Of a stretch of 64,000 nucleotides of DNA, positions 34,536 through 44,056 are shown in pieces. A program made the position numbers and the translations under genes. Under the pieces are notes generated by a model. That model was given only the letters and a program-made list of their open reading frames with translations, did no database searches and had not been told where the DNA came from. This DNA is from Desulfobacteraceae bacterium (GTDB taxonomy: Bacteria > Desulfobacterota > Desulfobacteria > Desulfobacterales > Desulfobacteraceae), in contig JADGEQ010000003.1 in assembly GCA_016744295.1 (NCBI GenBank), positions 1 to 64,000 of the forward strand, given 5' to 3'. Numbering within the stretch: the stretch's first letter is position 1; the number at the start of each line of letters is the position of its first letter.

Positions 34536-37500
34536 TTATTCAATTTCAAAGGCCCGCTCTCCATGCAGGGGATTGTCCAGACCTGCCAGTTCGTTCTGCT
34601 TTTGTGTTTTTATGTCTGCTTTTGTGCTTTTAGGATTGATGGGCTGGGTGGTTTCAACGGTCAGGGTGACGGCTCCCCAGTCAGCATCAAGTTTGCCAAA
34701 AAGAAAATAGGGTTTCCCGTAATCCAGGGAATGGCAAAATTTGGCGTAGGCTTTTGGGAAAAAAACGGTTTCAATGATGCCGGTTTCATCTTCAAAGGTG
34801 AGAAATTTCATGGGATTCCCCTGTTTTGTTTTAACCGTTTTTCCGGTGATCAGCCATCCGGCAAAGCCCACCCTATTGCCGATATGCCGGTGCAGATCCA
34901 TTGCCTTGATGGTTTTTTTCTCCTGGATTGCATGGGCGTACAATCGAATGGGATGGCAGGCACACAAAAATCCCAGTACCAAAAATTCCTGCCGTAAAAG
35001 ATCCATGGGATGATCCGGGGGCAGTTCCGGGAGGGGCTCTCGGACGTTAAAGTCCGGATTAAATCCCTGGTCAAATAGGGTGGCCATCTTCGGTGCCTTG
35101 GTCTTTCTCCGGTGCCATGCAAAAAATGCCCAGAACAGGACGCTCCTGGTTTTGTCTTTGAACATGTCCAGGCAGCCGCTGTGGACAAGTGCCCGGGTAT
35201 CATCCTCCCTGGGTCTGACCCGGTTGAAAAAATTTTCAAGATCCCTGAATTCCGATCTTTTGCGTTCTGTGATAATGCGGTCCATGGTGGCGGCAGACAG
35301 ATTTTTAATCGCCATGAGACCGACCCTGAGCTTCAAGTTGTGTCCCGTCCATTTGATATCGCTATCCAGTATGTCCGGCCCTAGGATTTTGATTCCCATG
35401 CGCCGGGCCTCGGACACATAGGCAAAGGTGGAGTAAAAACCGCCCTGGTTAGTGATGACCGCCGCCATGAACTCGGCCGGGTAATGGGTTTTTAAATAGG
35501 CCGCCTGGAAGGACACCCGGGTATAGGAAGCTGAGTGGGGCTTGCAAAAAGAGTAGCCGGAAAAACTGATGATCATGTCCCAGATCTGCCGGATGTCAGA
35601 GGGGCTAACCCCGTTTTGAGCAGCCCCTGTGTAAAATCGGCTATAATAATCCCCGAGAGCCTGTGTTTTGTCTTTTTTGGACATTATTTTTCGTAATCCA
35701 TCTGCCTGGGAATGGGTAAATCCGGCCAGTTTTACGGCTATTCTGGAGACATCTTCCTGGAAGACCATGATGCCGAAGGTTTCTTCCAGAACCGCTTCCA
35801 TTAAAGGGTGGATGGGTTTCCACTCGCCCGTGTGGAGCCGTTTGAGGTAGGCTGAAATATAGTCGTTGGCTGCAGGTCTGATAATGCTTGTGTGGATGAC
35901 CACAGAGGAGAAATCCCCAACCTTGGATTTTTTCTGGAGCAACCGCATGGCCGGGCTTTCAATATAAAAACAGCCCATGGTATTCCCTAAGGCCACCTGC
36001 TGCTGGGTATCTAAATCATCCTCCGGGTCCCGGCGGGAAAAATCAGTAAATTTGTCTGTGCCAGATTCAATGGTGCCCGATTCAATGGTGGCAATGCAGT
36101 CACGGATGACCCCCAGGCTTCTGTTGCCCAGGAGGTCGATTTTGACCAGGCCGGCGGCCTCGGCCGAATCTTTTTCCCATTGAATCAGGGGAATACCCCT
36201 GGGGGCAGTTTCCACGGGGACATAGGTGTCAATGGGATCCGGGGTGATGACAACGCCTCCGGGGTGAACCGACAGGTATCTGGGGGTGCCGATCATGGCC
36301 TGGGCATAACCCATGATTTCAGGCCAGGGCCTGGGAAAATCCAGAAAACAAAATTCCGGTTTCTTTTGGATTCGCTCCAAAAGATCCTGGGATGTTTCAC
36401 CCAGTTTCCAGAACCAGGGCAACCGATTGGAAATTTTTTTTATCTCTGTGTCGGGCAGCCCGAAAACCTTTGCCGCCTCCCGTACCGCCATGCGGGGCTG
36501 AAACAACACATGGCTTGAAACCATGGCGGCGTGTCCCTTGAATTCCGACAAAACCCAATTTAAAATCCTATCCCGCTCATCCCAGGCAAAATCCACATCA
36601 ATATCCGGCGGGTCTTGTCTGCCGGGATTTAAAAATCGTTCAAAATAAAGATTGTATTTCACGGGGCACACATTGGTAATGCCCAAACAATAGGCCACAA
36701 GCGAAGCCGCACCAGAACCCCGACCACAAATCCGGGAAGCTTTTTGCACAATTTGCTGAACAACCAGAAAGTATCCGCTAAAATTTTTTTGGGAAATAAT
36801 GGATAACTCATGATCTATTCTGCGGGTTACTTTTCCCGGGAGACTTTGTCCATAACGTTTTAATGCACCTGTAATGGTCTTTTCTCTCAATAGAAGACAG
36901 GCATCCTTGTGGGAGTTTGTCCTGAACGGCGGCATGACCGTTCCGAAATCAGGCCCTTTAAATGTCAGTTTTTCAGCCAGAATCCAGGTATTTTTAACGG
37001 CCTGGGGAAGGGTTTCAAAGCGTTGATGGTAATAGGCTGGAGCACCTAAAAATGCCGTGGCATCTGCCATGTCGGAAGGGGCCAACCGGCTGAGGCAGGT
37101 GTTTTTAGCTATTGCCCGGAGCATGGTATGGAGCTTTATGCCCTTGGGGTTCAGAAAAAAATTGTCTGGAGTGGCCACCATGGGGATGTTTCGCTGTCTG
37201 GCTGTACGGCACAACAGATGGCTGTGGGACACAGGATTTCGTGGGAGGGCCGCCCCCACGTCCACCCCCTGTTCATGCCAGAATGATAGCAGGTCAGGGG
37301 ATTGGGTTAAGACCACCAGCCCTTTGCCAAAGCGGGGCAGGGATAGGGCCAGGGAAAACGTGTCCTCCCTGTGACGGCAGGTCAGCAATTGGGTGAGGTT
37401 CTGATATCCCTCCCTGTCTTTAACCAGACAAATTGCCCGGTGGACATTTTTCGGGTCTGTGACCTCCGCTCCGATAATCGGTTCTATTTCAAGCTCTTTA

Positions 37501-37655
37501 CAGGCCTCAATAAAGGGCCACATGCCGTAGAGGTTATCCGTGTCTGTTAGCGCTATTTTTGGGTAGCCAAGATGTTTGGCCCGGAGGCAGAGTTGTTTCA
37601 CCGGGGGGGTTCCCCACATCAGGGAGTAATGGGATCTTAAGGTCAGGGGAATCAT
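34536..37655 (-). CDS. dnaE2: Error-prone DNA polymerase III alpha subunit DnaE2
   Basis: 1039-residue C-family polymerase. The N-terminal PHP domain starts IPLTLRSHYSLMWGTPPVKQL. The palm has the aspartate motif PDIDVDFAWDERDRI near residue 340 and SGAASLVAYCLG ahead of it. Helix-hairpin-helix and OB parts sit near the C-terminus (FAGWLITGKTVKTKQGNPMKFLTFED). Length and position after imuB fit DnaE2, the translesion polymerase of the SOS mutasome, rather than replicative DnaE. Part of lexA-imuB-dnaE2; 34 bases separate it from imuB. Confidence 0.9.
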   Translation of the reverse strand: MIPLTLRSHYSLMWGTPPVKQLCLRAKHLGYPKIALTDTDNLYGMWPFIEACKELEIEPIIGAEVTDPKNVHRAICLVKDREGYQNLTQLLTCRHREDTFSLALSLPRFGKGLVVLTQSPDLLSFWHEQGVDVGAALPRNPVSHSHLLCRTARQRNIPMVATPDNFFLNPKGIKLHTMLRAIAKNTCLSRLAPSDMADATAFLGAPAYYHQRFETLPQAVKNTWILAEKLTFKGPDFGTVMPPFRTNSHKDACLLLREKTITGALKRYGQSLPGKVTRRIDHELSIISQKNFSGYFLVVQQIVQKASRICGRGSGAASLVAYCLGITNVCPVKYNLYFERFLNPGRQDPPDIDVDFAWDERDRILNWVLSEFKGHAAMVSSHVLFQPRMAVREAAKVFGLPDTEIKKISNRLPWFWKLGETSQDLLERIQKKPEFCFLDFPRPWPEIMGYAQAMIGTPRYLSVHPGGVVITPDPIDTYVPVETAPRGIPLIQWEKDSAEAAGLVKIDLLGNRSLGVIRDCIATIESGTIESGTDKFTDFSRRDPEDDLDTQQQVALGNTMGCFYIESPAMRLLQKKSKVGDFSSVVIHTSIIRPAANDYISAYLKRLHTGEWKPIHPLMEAVLEETFGIMVFQEDVSRIAVKLAGFTHSQADGLRKIMSKKDKTQALGDYYSRFYTGAAQNGVSPSDIRQIWDMIISFSGYSFCKPHSASYTRVSFQAAYLKTHYPAEFMAAVITNQGGFYSTFAYVSEARRMGIKILGPDILDSDIKWTGHNLKLRVGLMAIKNLSAATMDRIITERKRSEFRDLENFFNRVRPREDDTRALVHSGCLDMFKDKTRSVLFWAFFAWHRRKTKAPKMATLFDQGFNPDFNVREPLPELPPDHPMDLLRQEFLVLGFLCACHPIRLYAHAIQEKKTIKAMDLHRHIGNRVGFAGWLITGKTVKTKQGNPMKFLTFEDETGIIETVFFPKAYAKFCHSLDYGKPYFLFGKLDADWGAVTLTVETTQPINPKSTKADIKTQKQNELAGLDNPLHGERAFEIE

Positions 37656-37689
37656 GGGCAGTCACTTGCTTATAGTTAATCGCTACTGG

Positions 37690-38907
37690 TTAATCGTTTT
37701 TTGTTGCGGTTCTTGCCAGGGTTAACCCGGTTTTTACGGAATGGGTGCCAAATTTTTTTCGTATTTTGTCCATGGCTTTAAAAACCTTTTCCTGGCTGTC
37801 TGCCTTGGTGGATTCTGAAAACAATGTGGATTGAGGGTCGGGCCTGACCGTTCGTTTGCAGATCAACCGGATGTGTCGGATACGAATTCGCCGGGTCCAC
37901 GCCTTGAACAGGAGGAGAATGGCATTTTTGAACATGGTCAGCTCATTGGCAGTGGGCGGAATGAGGTTTGACCCGGCAGTCTGTCGACGGCCGTCGGAAT
38001 AGGAAATGGTAAGGGACAGAAGGCTTCCGGACCTTTGTCGTTGACGCAGAGAGAAACAAAGGGCTTCAACCAGAAGGTAGGTCGCTTTTTTTAATTGTTG
38101 GGCATCATTGGTGTCCTCTGAAAATTCATGGTCTGCCTGGATCGGAGTATCCTTTACTGGGGCGCCTTTTTCTGGGGTATCCTTTTCTAAAGTCCGGGTA
38201 ACCGGTGTGGGATCGATGCCCCGGATAAGATGGTGGATATGCACGGCCCTACTGTCAAAGGGGATTTGGAGCTGTTCAAGGGTCATGGGCAGAAGTTGGG
38301 ATATATAATAAAGATTGAATCTTTTTAATCTGATGAGTTCTGCTCTGGACAGGCCCGGCAAAAGGGTGATGGGAAGGGGCTCAAGAAAAGCGCTTTCCTC
38401 CCCCGGAGCTACGATGTACTCGCCTGCGGGTTTGACCAGCCGGGTGGCCACCTTGGCCACCAGCTTGTTGGTGGCCAGGGACCAGATAGGATTCAGGCCA
38501 AAACTTTTTTTCATCTGTCGTTTGAGCCGGAAGGCCAGGTCCGCCGGTGGTCCGAAAAGCCTGTTGGTTCCGGTGACATCCAGAAACATATGGCCGTCCC
38601 AACCTCCTATTTCAATGGCCGGAGTATAGGCAAGGCTCTGTTTGAAAATCGCTTGCATGACCTGGTTATACCGATTGAACCTGGGGGATATGAGTTTCAT
38701 TTTTTTGTTGATTCTTCTGGCCCGGGCAAGGGGCATACCCTTTCGGACACCTTCCCGATAAGCCTGCTCGCTCATATCGTAAACCACAGCCCTTGGGGCG
38801 CCCGTGGGCGCTATTATAATGGGATGCCCTTTAAGACAGGGGGCATCATTGGTTTCCACTGTTGCTGCAAAATCGGCAATATTCAGGTGGATGATGGATC
38901 GTTCCAT
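37690..38907 (-). CDS. imuB: ImuB-like Y-family polymerase homologue, catalytic residues altered
   Basis: 405 residues of the DinB/ImuB superfamily. Palm and finger parts are recognisable (IIHLNIADFAATVE, MSEQAYREGVRKGMPLARA, FLDVTGTNRLFG, ATNKLVAKVATRLVKPAGEY, helix-hairpin LPGLSRAELIRLKRF). Aligned to DinB, the first metal-binding Asp is Asn9 and the Asp-Glu pair reads Asp104-Gly105, so catalysis is probably lost, as known for ImuB. It would then be an adaptor between beta clamp and DnaE2. A low-complexity segment rich in LEKDTPEKGAPVKDTP lies near residue 245. Between lexA and dnaE2. Confidence 0.85.
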   Translation of the reverse strand: MERSIIHLNIADFAATVETNDAPCLKGHPIIIAPTGAPRAVVYDMSEQAYREGVRKGMPLARARRINKKMKLISPRFNRYNQVMQAIFKQSLAYTPAIEIGGWDGHMFLDVTGTNRLFGPPADLAFRLKRQMKKSFGLNPIWSLATNKLVAKVATRLVKPAGEYIVAPGEESAFLEPLPITLLPGLSRAELIRLKRFNLYYISQLLPMTLEQLQIPFDSRAVHIHHLIRGIDPTPVTRTLEKDTPEKGAPVKDTPIQADHEFSEDTNDAQQLKKATYLLVEALCFSLRQRQRSGSLLSLTISYSDGRRQTAGSNLIPPTANELTMFKNAILLLFKAWTRRIRIRHIRLICKRTVRPDPQSTLFSESTKADSQEKVFKAMDKIRKKFGTHSVKTGLTLARTATKND

Positions 38908-38924
38908 GGTGCTTCCTTTTATCG

Positions 38925-39566
38925 TCAGGATTCCAGGGGGTCCATGGACTGGGGTGTCCGGATGATGCCAATGACTTTTCCCTGGATCAGCACTTCGTCA
39001 AATTCGTAAACCTGGGGTGTAAAATCCGGGTTTTCCGGGCGAAGTTCTATGGAATGGGAGTGGAGAAAAAAACGCTTAACCGTTGCCTCTTCGTTGTGGA
39101 TAAGCGCCACGACGATTTCTCTATTATGGGCATATTGCCTGGGCCGGCAAATGGCGATATCCTGGTCAAGTATCCCGGCATTTTTCATGGAATGACCCTG
39201 GATTTTGAGGGCAAACAGATCCCGGCCCGGATATAGGGCGGCATCCACCAGGATATTGCTCTCCCATTCCTGGTGGGCATAGATGGGCAAGCCTGCGGTG
39301 ATGCGCCCGATAATGGGGATAAGTTTTTGGCGATCGCCCTCCATATTTCGGGTATCGTCAAAAATATGGATCGTCCGGCTGTACCGTCCCTGCCTGCGGA
39401 TATATTGCTTTTCTTCAAGGGTCTTGAGTGTCTGGGCCACGGCGGCATGGCTTATATCAAGCTCGGCTGCTGCTCGCCTGAGGCTGGGAGCCATTCCGGT
39501 TCCTTTGGTTTCCTGTTTTAGGTAATCAAAAAGCCGTTGCTGTTTTTCTGTAAGTCGTGGTCTCAT
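38925..39566 (-). CDS. lexA: LexA repressor
   Basis: 213-residue SOS repressor/autoprotease. The winged-helix DNA-binding domain spans about 1-65 (LTEKQQRLFDYLKQ, SLRRAAAELDISHAAVAQTLKTLEEK). The cleavage site is Ala91-Gly92 (GRITAGLP), with nucleophile Ser126 (GHSMKNAGI) and general base Lys164 (ATVKRFF). First gene of the cassette with imuB and dnaE2, so it probably controls its own damage-inducible operon. A second, genome-wide LexA may exist elsewhere. Confidence 0.93.
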   Translation of the reverse strand: MRPRLTEKQQRLFDYLKQETKGTGMAPSLRRAAAELDISHAAVAQTLKTLEEKQYIRRQGRYSRTIHIFDDTRNMEGDRQKLIPIIGRITAGLPIYAHQEWESNILVDAALYPGRDLFALKIQGHSMKNAGILDQDIAICRPRQYAHNREIVVALIHNEEATVKRFFLHSHSIELRPENPDFTPQVYEFDEVLIQGKVIGIIRTPQSMDPLES

Positions 39567-39791
39567 TGCTGTTGTCTTCTTGTGTTGTTTTGGCCTTCTA
39601 AATTAATGGGTGTGCGGTTGATTTTTGTCAATGTTGCAAATTTTGATCACAATGTCAATGTTAATGTAAGGTTTTTGTAAAGGCAAAACCTATACTAACG
39701 CAAAAAAACAATTTTCATATGGTTAGACCATTTAAGATTTGTATTCCGTTGCCGGGGCGGGTTTTGTCCGCTTTACTGTGTACCCTTGGTA
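39567..39791 (-). promoter_or_regulatory. lexA-side intergenic region with repeated -35-like element
   Basis: The lexA/liv divergent gap is 340 bases. TGTCAATGTT occurs twice on the plus strand (39626-39635 and 39653-39662, 27 apart), which on minus reads AACATTGACA, two TTGACA boxes. The one nearer lexA is followed 17 bases later by CATTAA. These repeats could be promoter and/or SOS operator half-sites. No known LexA box could be matched with confidence. Confidence 0.35.
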
Positions 39792-39813
39792 TTTTTATTG
39801 TTGACAATAAAAA
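39792..39813 (+). promoter_or_regulatory. 22-bp perfect palindrome upstream of the liv operon
   Basis: A perfect inverted repeat with 10-base arms (left arm TTTTTATTGT) around a central TG. The core TTGTTGACAA contains a TTGACA -35 for the plus strand. All-AT flanks and absence of a GC stem make an operator more likely than a terminator. The core resembles GntR-type sites. It lies 94 bases before livG. Confidence 0.5.
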
Positions 39814-39906
39814 TTTAATGGGCTACGTAAAGCTACAAATAGGCTATAGAGGCGCTTCTTAAGCGGTTTGTCCGGATTTAAATTTTTAAATGGATTAATA
39901 TTCTGT

Positions 39907-40674
39907 ATGGCACAATTAGAACTAAAAAATATCAGCGTACGGTTTGGTGGACTTCTGGCATTATCCGATTTGAGTTTCACAATCGGCAATGGGCGGGTTG
40001 TGGGACTAATCGGCCCCAATGGTGCGGGGAAAACCACTGTTTTTAACGTTCTCACCGGTGTTTACCAGGCATCGGAAGGGGATGTTGTCTTTGACGGGGA
40101 AAGCATCCTGGGCAACAGACCCTATGTGATTTTTAAAAAGGGTATCGCCCGAACATTCCAGAATATTCGTCTGTTTTCTGCCATGACCGCTCTGGAAAAT
40201 GCCATGGTTGCCAGACACTGCCGGACCGGAAAGGGAATCGTCGGTGCCATTTTCAGAACCCCCTCCCAGAAAAAAGAGGAAGCATGGATACGGGAAAAGG
40301 CCCTGGAAGCCCTGACATTTATGGGTGTTGGAAAATATGCCGACGACGTTGCCTCCAATCTTCCCTACGGGTTACAACGGCGTCTTGAAATCGCCAGGGC
40401 CATCGCCTCGGAACCCAAAATGCTACTATTGGATGAGCCGGCAGCCGGCATGAATCCCTCTGAATCCTCAGAGTTAATGAAGGACATTGCGCGCATAAAA
40501 GACCTGGGCATTGACGTGCTCCTGGTCGAGCATGATATGAAAGTTGTCATGGGCGTGTGTGATCATATTGTTTGTGTTGACCATGGTGTGAAAATTGCCG
40601 AAGGAAATTCCCAGGAAATTCAGAATAATCCAAAGGTGATTGAAGCCTATCTCGGTCAGCCAGCTAACCAATAA
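39907..40674 (+). CDS. livG: Branched-chain amino acid ABC transporter ATP-binding protein LivG
   Basis: About 255 residues. Walker A GPNGAGKTT, Q-loop-region FQNIRLFSAMTALENAMVA, signature-like LPYGLQRRLEIARAIA (the variant usual in LivG), Walker B MLLLDEPAAGMNP, H-loop LVEHDMKVVMGV. ATG at 39907 (MAQLELKNIS) fits homologues better than upstream in-frame starts, although no strong ribosome site is seen. First gene of liv G-K-H-M-F. Confidence 0.93.
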   Translation: MAQLELKNISVRFGGLLALSDLSFTIGNGRVVGLIGPNGAGKTTVFNVLTGVYQASEGDVVFDGESILGNRPYVIFKKGIARTFQNIRLFSAMTALENAMVARHCRTGKGIVGAIFRTPSQKKEEAWIREKALEALTFMGVGKYADDVASNLPYGLQRRLEIARAIASEPKMLLLDEPAAGMNPSESSELMKDIARIKDLGIDVLLVEHDMKVVMGVCDHIVCVDHGVKIAEGNSQEIQNNPKVIEAYLGQPANQ

Positions 40675-40690
40675 TTTTTAGGAGGAAAAG

Positions 40691-41827
40691 ATGAAAAAAA
40701 GAGTTGTTTCAATTGTAGCAATGGGTTTGATTTTGGTTCCCTTCCTATTTTGCAACGTTTCTGCAAAAACCTTGAGAATCGGTTCCATGAGTCCTTTGAC
40801 AGGCCCCTATGCATCTGACGGAACAGATATCAAAAATGGTGCGCTGACTGCCATTGAAGTGTTTGAAGAAGCAGGCGGAATAGCCGGTTACGATAAAATA
40901 GAACTTTTCCCCCAGGACACTGCCTGTGACCCCAGACAGGCTGTTGCGGCCGCCAATAAACTGATCAACCTTGAGGTTGCCGGTGTTGTCGGCGCCTATT
41001 GCTCTTCTTCCACCATTCCGGCATCTGATGTATTGGATGAGGAAGATATCATCATGGTTACGCCGGCCTCCACTAACGAGAAGGTAACCGACCGCGGTCT
41101 TGCTTACATGTTCAGAATGTGCGGAAGAGACGATGATCAGGCTCCTGCGTCCGCCAAGTTCATGAAAGAATCCTTGGGTGCGAAAACCATTTTTATTGTG
41201 GACGATAAAACCACCTATTCACAAGGGTTGGCCGACGGCGTTAAAAAAGCTGCCATCGCTTTGGGCATGGAAGTTGTTAAACATGAACATGTTAACCAGG
41301 GCGACAAGGATTTTTCTGCAATTTTGACCATGGCCAAAAGGGCCAATGCCGATATCTACTATATGTCTCTCCAGGGATTCTCTCCTGCAGCCATGATGAC
41401 AATCCAGGCAAAACGTCTGGGTCTGAAATCCCAGATTGTTACCCAGGATGCCATGTTCCAGCCCAGGTTCATGGATGTTGCCAAAACAGCAGCAGAAGGG
41501 GTTTATCTGACCTATGGATTTACCGATCCCAACACACCTGAATACAAAGCCTTTGAAAAAAGATATGTGCCAAAATATGGTAAGATTGCTGCCTATGCCA
41601 CCTATTCCTATGATTCAACCACAGCACTTTTAAAAGCCATCAAGGCTGCCGGTACCACAGATTCCAAGGCTGTTAAAGCTGAAATGATGAAACTGGATTT
41701 CCAGGGTGTTGCAAAGCATGTCAAGTTTGCAGCCAATGGCGATTCCGGATCTTCTTACATCGCCTATAAAGTTATTGACAGCAAGTTTGTTCCCTATTGG
41801 GAACCGGTCAATGGTCTGATAAAATAA
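40691..41827 (+). CDS. livK: Branched-chain amino acid ABC transporter periplasmic binding protein
   Basis: 378 residues, family of LivJ/LivK (peripla_BP_6). A signal peptide (VVSIVAMGLILVPFLFCNVSA) is followed by LRIGSMSPLTGPYASDGTDIKNGALTAIE, VVGAYCSSSTIPASDVL, IFIVDDKTTYSQGLADGVKK and TYSYDSTTALLKAI. AGGAGG precedes ATG. It lies between the LivG ATPase and the permeases; a terminator-like hairpin follows. Confidence 0.94.
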   Translation: MKKRVVSIVAMGLILVPFLFCNVSAKTLRIGSMSPLTGPYASDGTDIKNGALTAIEVFEEAGGIAGYDKIELFPQDTACDPRQAVAAANKLINLEVAGVVGAYCSSSTIPASDVLDEEDIIMVTPASTNEKVTDRGLAYMFRMCGRDDDQAPASAKFMKESLGAKTIFIVDDKTTYSQGLADGVKKAAIALGMEVVKHEHVNQGDKDFSAILTMAKRANADIYYMSLQGFSPAAMMTIQAKRLGLKSQIVTQDAMFQPRFMDVAKTAAEGVYLTYGFTDPNTPEYKAFEKRYVPKYGKIAAYATYSYDSTTALLKAIKAAGTTDSKAVKAEMMKLDFQGVAKHVKFAANGDSGSSYIAYKVIDSKFVPYWEPVNGLIK

Positions 41828-41854
41828 GTTGACTGCCTGATCTGATTAAAAAAT

Positions 41855-41890
41855 GATGCGGCCGAGGCCGTGGCTTTGGCCGCATCTTTT
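41855..41890 (+). terminator. Intra-operon terminator after livK
   Basis: GATGCGGCC (41855-41863) pairs with GGCCGCATC (41878-41886), followed by TTTTTA. It sits between the binding-protein gene and livH, probably lowering permease expression relative to binding protein. Confidence 0.8.
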
Positions 41891-41928
41891 TATTCACCCA
41901 CGAAGCAAAGTTAAGAAAATTATATACA

Positions 41929-42840
41929 ATGGAATATTTTATTCAGCAATTGATTAACGGTATAACCCTTGGCGGCATGTACGCATTGATCGCTTTAGGG
42001 TATACCATGGTATACGGTGTTATCCAGCTCATCAATTTTGCCCACGGGGAATTTTTTGCAGCAGGCGGATATGTGGGCGCCATTGCCCTGGCTTACTTTG
42101 CAGGAATCGGTTACATGGATTCCCATCCGGTGATCTGTCTGACAGCCTCTTTCATGATAGCCATGGGGTATTGTGCCTACCTGGCCGTTGGGGTTGAAAA
42201 AATTGCCTATAAGCCATTGCGGAAAAATTCAAGGCTGGCGGCGTTGCTGTCTGCCCTTGGGATGTCCATTTTTCTTTCCAACGGAATGATGCTCACCCAG
42301 GGAGTTTATGATGCAGTTTATCCCAGTGAGTTGTTCCAGGGAAGATTTGAGTTTGGCATGGTAACCATTTCCTATCTCCAGATTTTGATTGTATCCCTGA
42401 CCGCTTTTTTGCTGGTGAGCCTCAATCTTCTGGTTTTTAAAACCAAAATCGGTATGGCCATGCGGGCAACGGCTCAGGATAAGACTATGTCGGCTCTGGT
42501 GGCCATCAGCAGCAACAGGATCATTTCCATGACCTTTGCCATTGGTGCAGGGCTTGCCGCCGCCGCAGGTATCATGTATGGCCTTTACTATGGTTCAGTC
42601 AAGTATGACATGGGATTTGTTCCGGGCATCAAGGCCTTTGCCGCCGCCGTGCTGGGGGGGATCGGAAATATTACCGGTGCAATGATCGGCGGTTTGATTA
42701 TCGGAATGGTCGAGATCTTCGGTGCAGGCTACATCTCAGGCGAGTACAAGGATGTGTTTGCATTTGTCATATTGATTGCGGTCCTTTATTTTAAACCAAC
42801 TGGAATTATGGGCGAGAATATCGATGATACACGAGTTTAA
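41929..42840 (+). CDS. livH: Branched-chain amino acid ABC transporter permease LivH
   Basis: 303-residue inner-membrane permease with about eight hydrophobic segments. Family signatures: QQLINGITLGGMYALIALGYTMVYGV at the N-terminus, INFAHGEFF, MRATAQDKTMSALVAI and KAFAAAVLGGIGNITGAMIGG. The 3' end overlaps the livM start. Confidence 0.95.
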   Translation: MEYFIQQLINGITLGGMYALIALGYTMVYGVIQLINFAHGEFFAAGGYVGAIALAYFAGIGYMDSHPVICLTASFMIAMGYCAYLAVGVEKIAYKPLRKNSRLAALLSALGMSIFLSNGMMLTQGVYDAVYPSELFQGRFEFGMVTISYLQILIVSLTAFLLVSLNLLVFKTKIGMAMRATAQDKTMSALVAISSNRIISMTFAIGAGLAAAAGIMYGLYYGSVKYDMGFVPGIKAFAAAVLGGIGNITGAMIGGLIIGMVEIFGAGYISGEYKDVFAFVILIAVLYFKPTGIMGENIDDTRV

Positions 42841-44050
42841 GAAAGTTTGGAAACAATATACCATCGGCATGCTGTGGCTTTTGGGCCTGCTCTGGCCGAT
42901 GCTGGGTATCCATGCCGACGGCACCCTGACCTTCCAGAAAACTGTGACGGTCTGGACCTATATTCTGGCAGGAACGTTTGTTTGTCTCATTATCTATGTG
43001 ATGAAGGCCAGCGGTTATTTGAAATTTATTTCCAACCCCTTGTCCCGGACAACGGATGGTATTAAATCTGCAACCGCGGCTTTTCCCTCCTGGGTGTGGA
43101 TAACAATCATTTTGGGATTTGCCGTGGTTTATCCCCAATTTGCAGGACGCTACGGCACGGATGTGGCCATTAATGTTATGCTCTACATCTGTCTGGGTCT
43201 CGGCCTCAACGTGGTGGTGGGCCTGGCCGGCATGCTGGATCTGGGGTACATTGCCTTCTACGGAGTGGGTGCCTATACCTATGCACTGCTGAACGTTACA
43301 TACGGGCTGGCCTTCTGGGTCTGTCTGCCCTTTGCCGCCTTGTTTGCCTGTCTTGCCGGCTGTCTAGTGGGATATCCTACCCTGCGTATGCGGGGGGATT
43401 ACCTGGCCATTGTAACCCTGGGATTTGGAGAAATAATACGGATTATTTTAAACAACTGGATGAGTCTGACCAATGGCCCCAATGGAATTCTGGGAATCAA
43501 GCCCATTGGGATCTTTCTTCCTGTATTTGAAAACGGCTTTACCTTTGAACATATCTGGGTAAAAAAACTTCAATTCTTTTACTATTTCGCCCTGGGGCTG
43601 GCCATCTTTGCGGCCATTGCGGTGCGCCGGCTGAATTATTCACGGGTGGGCCGGGCCTGGGAGTCCATCCGGGAGGATGAGACCGCAGCCGAACTCATGG
43701 GGGTGAATACCTTTATTTACAAATTGCTGGCCTATGCCATGGGTGCTGCATTTGCAGGCCTTGCTGGTGCATTTTTTGCTGCCCGGATGAAATTTGTCAG
43801 TCCGGAAAGCTTTACCTTCCTCGAATCCGCCATGGTCTTGTGTATGGTGGTTCTGGGGGGGATGGGCTCCATCCCTGGAATTATGCTGGGGGTTATCGCC
43901 CTGATTGCCCTGCCCGAAGTTTTCCGGGAATTTGAATCCTATCGTATGCTGGTCTTTGGGGCCACCATGATTATCATGATGCTTTTCCGACCTTCCGGCC
44001 TCATACCGGCCAAGCGTGTGGGAACCAGATCTGAAGAAAAGGAGGGTTAG
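42824..44050 (+). CDS. livM: Branched-chain amino acid ABC transporter permease LivM
   Basis: About 408 residues, long form of LivM with extra N-terminal helices. Core signatures: LGLNVVVGLAGMLDLGYIAFYGVGAYTYALL, LRMRGDYLAIVTLGFGEIIRII, GRAWESIREDETAAELMGVN, MVLGGMGSIPGIMLG. Started at ATG 42824, which overlaps livH by 17 bases. LivF follows after six bases. Confidence 0.93.
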   Translation: MIHEFKKVWKQYTIGMLWLLGLLWPMLGIHADGTLTFQKTVTVWTYILAGTFVCLIIYVMKASGYLKFISNPLSRTTDGIKSATAAFPSWVWITIILGFAVVYPQFAGRYGTDVAINVMLYICLGLGLNVVVGLAGMLDLGYIAFYGVGAYTYALLNVTYGLAFWVCLPFAALFACLAGCLVGYPTLRMRGDYLAIVTLGFGEIIRIILNNWMSLTNGPNGILGIKPIGIFLPVFENGFTFEHIWVKKLQFFYYFALGLAIFAAIAVRRLNYSRVGRAWESIREDETAAELMGVNTFIYKLLAYAMGAAFAGLAGAFFAARMKFVSPESFTFLESAMVLCMVVLGGMGSIPGIMLGVIALIALPEVFREFESYRMLVFGATMIIMMLFRPSGLIPAKRVGTRSEEKEG

Positions 44051-44056
44051 AGAGTC

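Noticed and set aside
36050..36100. Short tandem repeat in dnaE2 (I-E-S-G-T twice)
   Set aside because: A small in-frame duplication in a surface loop of an otherwise full-length polymerase; no sign of a broken gene.
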